NCBI RefSeq assembly: GCF_003063315.1
Contig: NZ_NERV01000001.1
Span: 496,001-560,000, forward strand
Length of the DNA stretch: 64,000 bases
DNA from: Limnohabitans sp. T6-5
Lineage (GTDB): Bacteria > Pseudomonadota > Gammaproteobacteria > Burkholderiales > Burkholderiaceae_C
Direction: 5' to 3'
Below the pieces are notes generated by a model, which was given only the letters and a program-made list of their open reading frames with translations, did not search any database and was not told where the DNA came from. The position numbers were made by a program, and so were the translations under genes. This document shows positions 60,546 to 64,000 of the stretch, piece by piece (positions within the stretch are counted from its first letter, which is position 1; each line of letters begins with the position of its first letter).

Positions 60546-60643
60546 GAAAAGTCTCCTGAAAAGTCGGTCCGCCATCTTGTCACATCGCCTGCAGCCTGCC
60601 TGCCCAATGCGAGACAGTCACAAAGACACTGCCCGCAGCGCTG

Positions 60644-62845
60644 TCAAATTTTCATTTCCAGGCGCAGCTGGACCATGCGCCAATTGGGCGTGGTGGTGCG
60701 GGCCACCTCGGACACACTGTGTCCGATATAGCTCGTGCCGGTGATGTAGTCACGCGGCGTGAGGTTACTCACCGTCAGGCGCAGACCTGTCGCGGCAGAC
60801 ACTTTCCACAAGGCATACACATCCAGCACTTGCTTGGTGCCCTGATAGGCCCATTGCTGATCACTGCGGCGGGTGTCGTAATCGGGGTTCCAATTGAAGT
60901 TGCCCCCCAGCGTCAAGGGCAAGCTGCGCAAGCGGTAATCGCCGCCGAAGTTGGCGGTCATGCTCGGTTGCTGATCGAGCCGGTTATTGGGGCCTGGCAC
61001 CTGCAACACTTTGGAATGGAAAAAACTCACATTGCTGCGAATGTCGATTGGCAAGGCGTCCGTCCAGGCCTGGTCGAGGCGGAACTTGGCCTCCAACTCC
61101 AGGCCTTGCGTCACGGCATCGCCCACATTCATGGGCGTGGAGACCCATTTGTTGGTGCTGGTGTTCAGCGCCGTGGTGTAACGGATCAAATCGCTGATGT
61201 TGCGGCGAAACACATTGGCACTCAAAACACCGCCGCTGGCCAGATAACGCTCAAAAGCCACATCCACGCCCGTAGCCAACTCTGGACGCAAATCGGGGTT
61301 ACCCACGCGATCGGGTCGGGTCGGGCTGTTGGGCTCACGCGAAGGCACATAGCGCGCCACCAGGTTGTAGAGCGTGGGCGTTTTGTAGCTGCGCGTCAGG
61401 CTCATGCGCACCTGGTCGCGCTTGTCGGCATCGGGCTTCCAGACTGCATGCAGCAAGGGCGTCAAAACCGCACTGTGGTTGGACTTGAAGCCCTGCTCGT
61501 TGGTGCCCTCGGTCAAGATCGACTCGTAGCGCAAGCCACCATGGGCTGACCAATTGGGGTTGATTTTGAATTCGTCCTGCGTGTAGCCAGCCCAGCGGAA
61601 GGTGCGCGCCTGCAAATCGCCGCCGTCCTCCGATACTGCGGCATTGGCCGCCTCCACACGTCGCACGCCTTCCAGCTCCAGCCCGCTGACGACCTGGTGG
61701 CCGTTTTCCATGGCGCGGGTCCATTTGCCGTTCAGGCTGTAGGACTTGTCCACAAAATTTTGTGTCTCAAAGGTATTGAGCAACAAAGGCGTGGTCGCAC
61801 CGGTCTGGTCGAAACGGTAATCGTATTTGGACTGCCCCACCCCGAAACGCACTTCCAGACGGTCATCGGCCGAGAGGCGCTGCGCCCACTGACCATTCAA
61901 ACGCCCCATGGAAAATATGCTGCGGTTTCTGGTGTTGGCACTGTCAGACAGCAGCACCGAAGGCCCCGACAACTGCCGCGACTGGATCTGCCCCAGCGCC
62001 TCGTACTCCGAATAGATCAGAAAAGGCGTGAGCGTCAGGGTTTTGCCCTGCTCGCCGCGCCATTGCAAACGGGCATTGGCGTGAATCGCCTTTCGATGCC
62101 CGACAGCCTTGACATCTTTTTGACGCTCATCGCCTGTATCGGTCTCGGTCAGCGTGTGGCTCTCGTCGGGGCGGTACTGGTCCATGGCCGACAAAGTGAA
62201 GGTGCCCCCCAGGGGCTCGGTCTTGAGGTTGTGCACCCAATTGACTTGAGACGAGCCCTCGCCATGCTCCTGGGTGCGTGTGATCTTCAAATCATCGGGG
62301 TTGGCCTTTTGCCCCTCACGCAAAACGATGTTGATGGTGCCTGCAATCGCACGGGCTCCCGTTTCGGCTGTGGGTGCCCGCATGATTTCGATCTTCTCGA
62401 CCTGCTCAGGCGTGAGCGAATCAATGGAAAAGCCCGGCGGCACACGCTCGCCGTCCATCAGGATCTGGGTATAACCGCCGCCCAGGCCACGCATGCGGAT
62501 CGCCCCACCCCGCCCAGGTGCCCCACCAAGGGTCACGCCAGGCAGACGCTTGAGCACCTCACCCAGGGTGGCATCGCCTTGTTTTTCGATTTCTTCACGA
62601 CCAATCACGATCTTGGCAGCGGTGGACTCACGGCGAACTTCCGTGTCGTTGTCGCGGTTGCCGCGGATTTCAATCCGGCCCAGATCGGTGGCGGGGGTAC
62701 TTGGTTGAGCCGTTTGTGCCTGCGCCCAGCTCGGAAAAAACGTGGCCCCGCAACTGGCGGCCAACAACAAACGAGATACGGGCGTCAAAGTCCAGGAGGC
62801 AGGCCGAACGACGCGGGGAATGGTGGGCAAAATTTGAGAGCGCAT
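60644..62845 (-). CDS. TonB-dependent outer-membrane receptor
   Basis: A 733-residue outer-membrane receptor. A signal peptide (LLLAASCGATFFPSWAQAQ) leads to the plug domain: AAKIVIGREEIEKQGDATLGEVLKRLPGV, IRMRGLGGGYTQILMDGERV and ARAIAGTINIVL. The 22-strand barrel follows and ends in an aromatic-poor terminal strand (WRMVQLRLEMKI). It would import a siderophore, heme or another large ligand with TonB energy; the ligand is not identifiable. It is followed by nothing related. The longer start at 62926 overlaps the helicase gene and is less likely. Confidence 0.92.
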   Translation of the reverse strand: MRSQILPTIPRVVRPASWTLTPVSRLLLAASCGATFFPSWAQAQTAQPSTPATDLGRIEIRGNRDNDTEVRRESTAAKIVIGREEIEKQGDATLGEVLKRLPGVTLGGAPGRGGAIRMRGLGGGYTQILMDGERVPPGFSIDSLTPEQVEKIEIMRAPTAETGARAIAGTINIVLREGQKANPDDLKITRTQEHGEGSSQVNWVHNLKTEPLGGTFTLSAMDQYRPDESHTLTETDTGDERQKDVKAVGHRKAIHANARLQWRGEQGKTLTLTPFLIYSEYEALGQIQSRQLSGPSVLLSDSANTRNRSIFSMGRLNGQWAQRLSADDRLEVRFGVGQSKYDYRFDQTGATTPLLLNTFETQNFVDKSYSLNGKWTRAMENGHQVVSGLELEGVRRVEAANAAVSEDGGDLQARTFRWAGYTQDEFKINPNWSAHGGLRYESILTEGTNEQGFKSNHSAVLTPLLHAVWKPDADKRDQVRMSLTRSYKTPTLYNLVARYVPSREPNSPTRPDRVGNPDLRPELATGVDVAFERYLASGGVLSANVFRRNISDLIRYTTALNTSTNKWVSTPMNVGDAVTQGLELEAKFRLDQAWTDALPIDIRSNVSFFHSKVLQVPGPNNRLDQQPSMTANFGGDYRLRSLPLTLGGNFNWNPDYDTRRSDQQWAYQGTKQVLDVYALWKVSAATGLRLTVSNLTPRDYITGTSYIGHSVSEVARTTTPNWRMVQLRLEMKI

Positions 62846-62922
62846 GTGCCGATTTTGACAGCGCCTCAAGTCAGTTTCTTGAAGCCCGGGTAAAGACCAT
62901 GCCCCGGAGCTCCGCCAAAAGA

Positions 62923-64000
62923 TCAATCGCCCGATTTGAACAAGGCTGCCACCTTGCGCTTGGGCTTGATGTTGGCCGAAATTGACGAGCGCACGGGCTT
63001 GGGGCCGCTGGGCTCCCAGCTGGGCGCCACATCGGTTTGCGGGGCCTCGTAGGGTTTTTCAAAAAACGGATCACGGCTGACCGGCGCGGGCCGGAAGCCC
63101 CCACGACGCGGAGATTCGAGTGCATCACGCGGATCAAACTCTTCGCGGCGACGGCCTTCGTAGGGGCGCGCACGGGGCCTGTCTTCGGGGCGCTCGCCCC
63201 ATTTTCCTGCGGAAGGGGCTGCGGGCCGTGTGTCCAGTTGCAGGGTTTCGACCTCCAGCTTTTTCTTGATCAGCTTTTCAATGTCACCCACCAAACGCGT
63301 GTCGGAAGGACTGACCAAAGTCACGGCCAAGCCGGAAGCCCCGGCGCGGCCGGTGCGGCCAATGCGGTGCACGTAGTCTTCGGCGTTGAAAGGCACATCG
63401 AAGTTGAACACCGCAGGCACATCCTTGATGTCCAGACCGCGTGCGGCCACATCGGTACACACCAGTAAATCGACCTCGCCTTGTTTGAAGGCTTCAAGCG
63501 CTTTCAGGCGCTCGTCCTGGCTCTTGTCGCCGTGCAAAGCGGCAGTGCGCAGGCCTTCACGCTCCAGCGAACGGGCCAAGCGGCCGCAGCCGAGCTTGCT
63601 GTTCACAAAGATGAACGCCTGCTTGATGCCCCGGTCGTCCAGCACTTTGCGGATCACGCGGCGCTTGTCGTCGTCTTGCGCGGCGTAAAAACGCTGCTCC
63701 ACCGTGGAGGCGGTCTCGTTGGGACGGGCTACTTCGATGGTGATGGGGTTTTGCAGGTAGCTGCCAGCCAGTCGCTTGATTTCAGGCGAGAAAGTGGCAG
63801 AGAACAGCAGCGTGGTGCGTTGCTTGGGCAGATAGCTCAAGATGCGCTGCAAGTCGGGCAAAAAGCCGATGTCCAGCATGCGGTCGGCTTCGTCCAGCAC
63901 CACATATTCGACTTGGTTGAGCACCGCGTTTTTGGCTTCGATATGGTCCAACAAACGGCCTGGCGTGGCCACCAGCACCTCAACGCCTTTTTTCAGCTCC
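62923..64000 (-). CDS. DEAD-box RNA helicase, RhlE-like (5' end beyond the right edge)
   Basis: The C-terminal ~359 residues of an ATP-dependent RNA helicase. Motifs Ib-VI are visible: TPGRLLD, VLDEADRMLD (DEAD box), LLFSATF (SAT), IFVNSKLG, TDVAARGLDIKDV and HRIGRTGRAG. The C-terminal tail is rich in Arg, Pro and Lys (RARPYEGRRREEFDPRD), as in RhlE/DeaD proteins that remodel ribosomal or cold-shock RNAs. The start lies outside the window. Confidence 0.93.
   Translation of the reverse strand, partial: ELKKGVEVLVATPGRLLDHIEAKNAVLNQVEYVVLDEADRMLDIGFLPDLQRILSYLPKQRTTLLFSATFSPEIKRLAGSYLQNPITIEVARPNETASTVEQRFYAAQDDDKRRVIRKVLDDRGIKQAFIFVNSKLGCGRLARSLEREGLRTAALHGDKSQDERLKALEAFKQGEVDLLVCTDVAARGLDIKDVPAVFNFDVPFNAEDYVHRIGRTGRAGASGLAVTLVSPSDTRLVGDIEKLIKKKLEVETLQLDTRPAAPSAGKWGERPEDRPRARPYEGRRREEFDPRDALESPRRGGFRPAPVSRDPFFEKPYEAPQTDVAPSWEPSGPKPVRSSISANIKPKRKVAALFKSGD

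Noticed and set aside
61697..62893. 398-codon plus-strand frame opposite the TonB receptor
   Set aside because: Shadow frame without signal peptide or domain, and the receptor is clear on the other strand.

Overview
The window is about 60% G+C and packed with genes typical of a betaproteobacterium, most likely a member of Burkholderiales close to Comamonadaceae. The basis is family recognition only: a Bug/TctC-type binding protein, a PACE efflux pump, yggX beside mnmC, and a dinB with the long insert I associate with this group. No rRNA, tRNA, integrase, transposase or CRISPR array was seen.

1-20.7 kb: ferredoxin-NADP reductase (cut by the left edge), yggX-mnmC, a SPOR-domain membrane protein, an HDAC-enoyl-CoA hydratase-MscS operon, mltB, a secreted phosphoesterase and a bicupin. 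A five-gene minus-strand operon (two carotenoid/lignostilbene cleavage oxygenases, an acyl-CoA ligase, an alpha/beta hydrolase, a Bug binding protein) diverges from an IclR regulator. A decayed second copy of the mltB 3' part follows, so the 9.1-20.1 kb block lies between direct repeats.

20.7-39 kb: PhoX-type phosphatase, SDR, NUDIX, Hpt protein, dusC, GNAT, a multiheme cytochrome c pair, a TPR-glycosyltransferase-like gene bracketed by two oppositely oriented repeat arrays, an LldD-type oxidase, dinB followed by an AT-rich orphan gene, a dienoyl-CoA isomerase-like protein, vapBC and a second HDAC-family gene. A REP-like palindrome family with the 5' tetranucleotide GTAG dominates the spacers: about 42 hairpins in three arrays and several isolated pairs.

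39-56 kb is an accessory/defence region. It holds two Fic proteins with autoinhibitory motifs and operator-like dyads, an orphan antitoxin, a type IIL (MmeI-like) restriction-modification enzyme, an AT-rich gene for a P-loop ATPase fused to a C-terminal TIR domain, a baeRF-family protein, higBA (toxin frameshifted), a chimeric antitoxin, brnTA, an RHH antitoxin with a PIN-toxin remnant, and a Upf1-like helicase. Pieces of the helicase 3' end recur three times downstream of it, always in the same orientation, and separate the toxin-antitoxin modules.

56-64 kb returns to housekeeping genes: queF, yaaA and truC (the last two with overlapping divergent start codons), an OYE-family oxidoreductase, an arylformamidase-like hydrolase, a TonB-dependent receptor and a DEAD-box helicase cut by the right edge. 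The best candidates for new biology are the ATPase-TIR protein, the GTAG palindrome arrays and the helicase-tail/toxin-antitoxin array.
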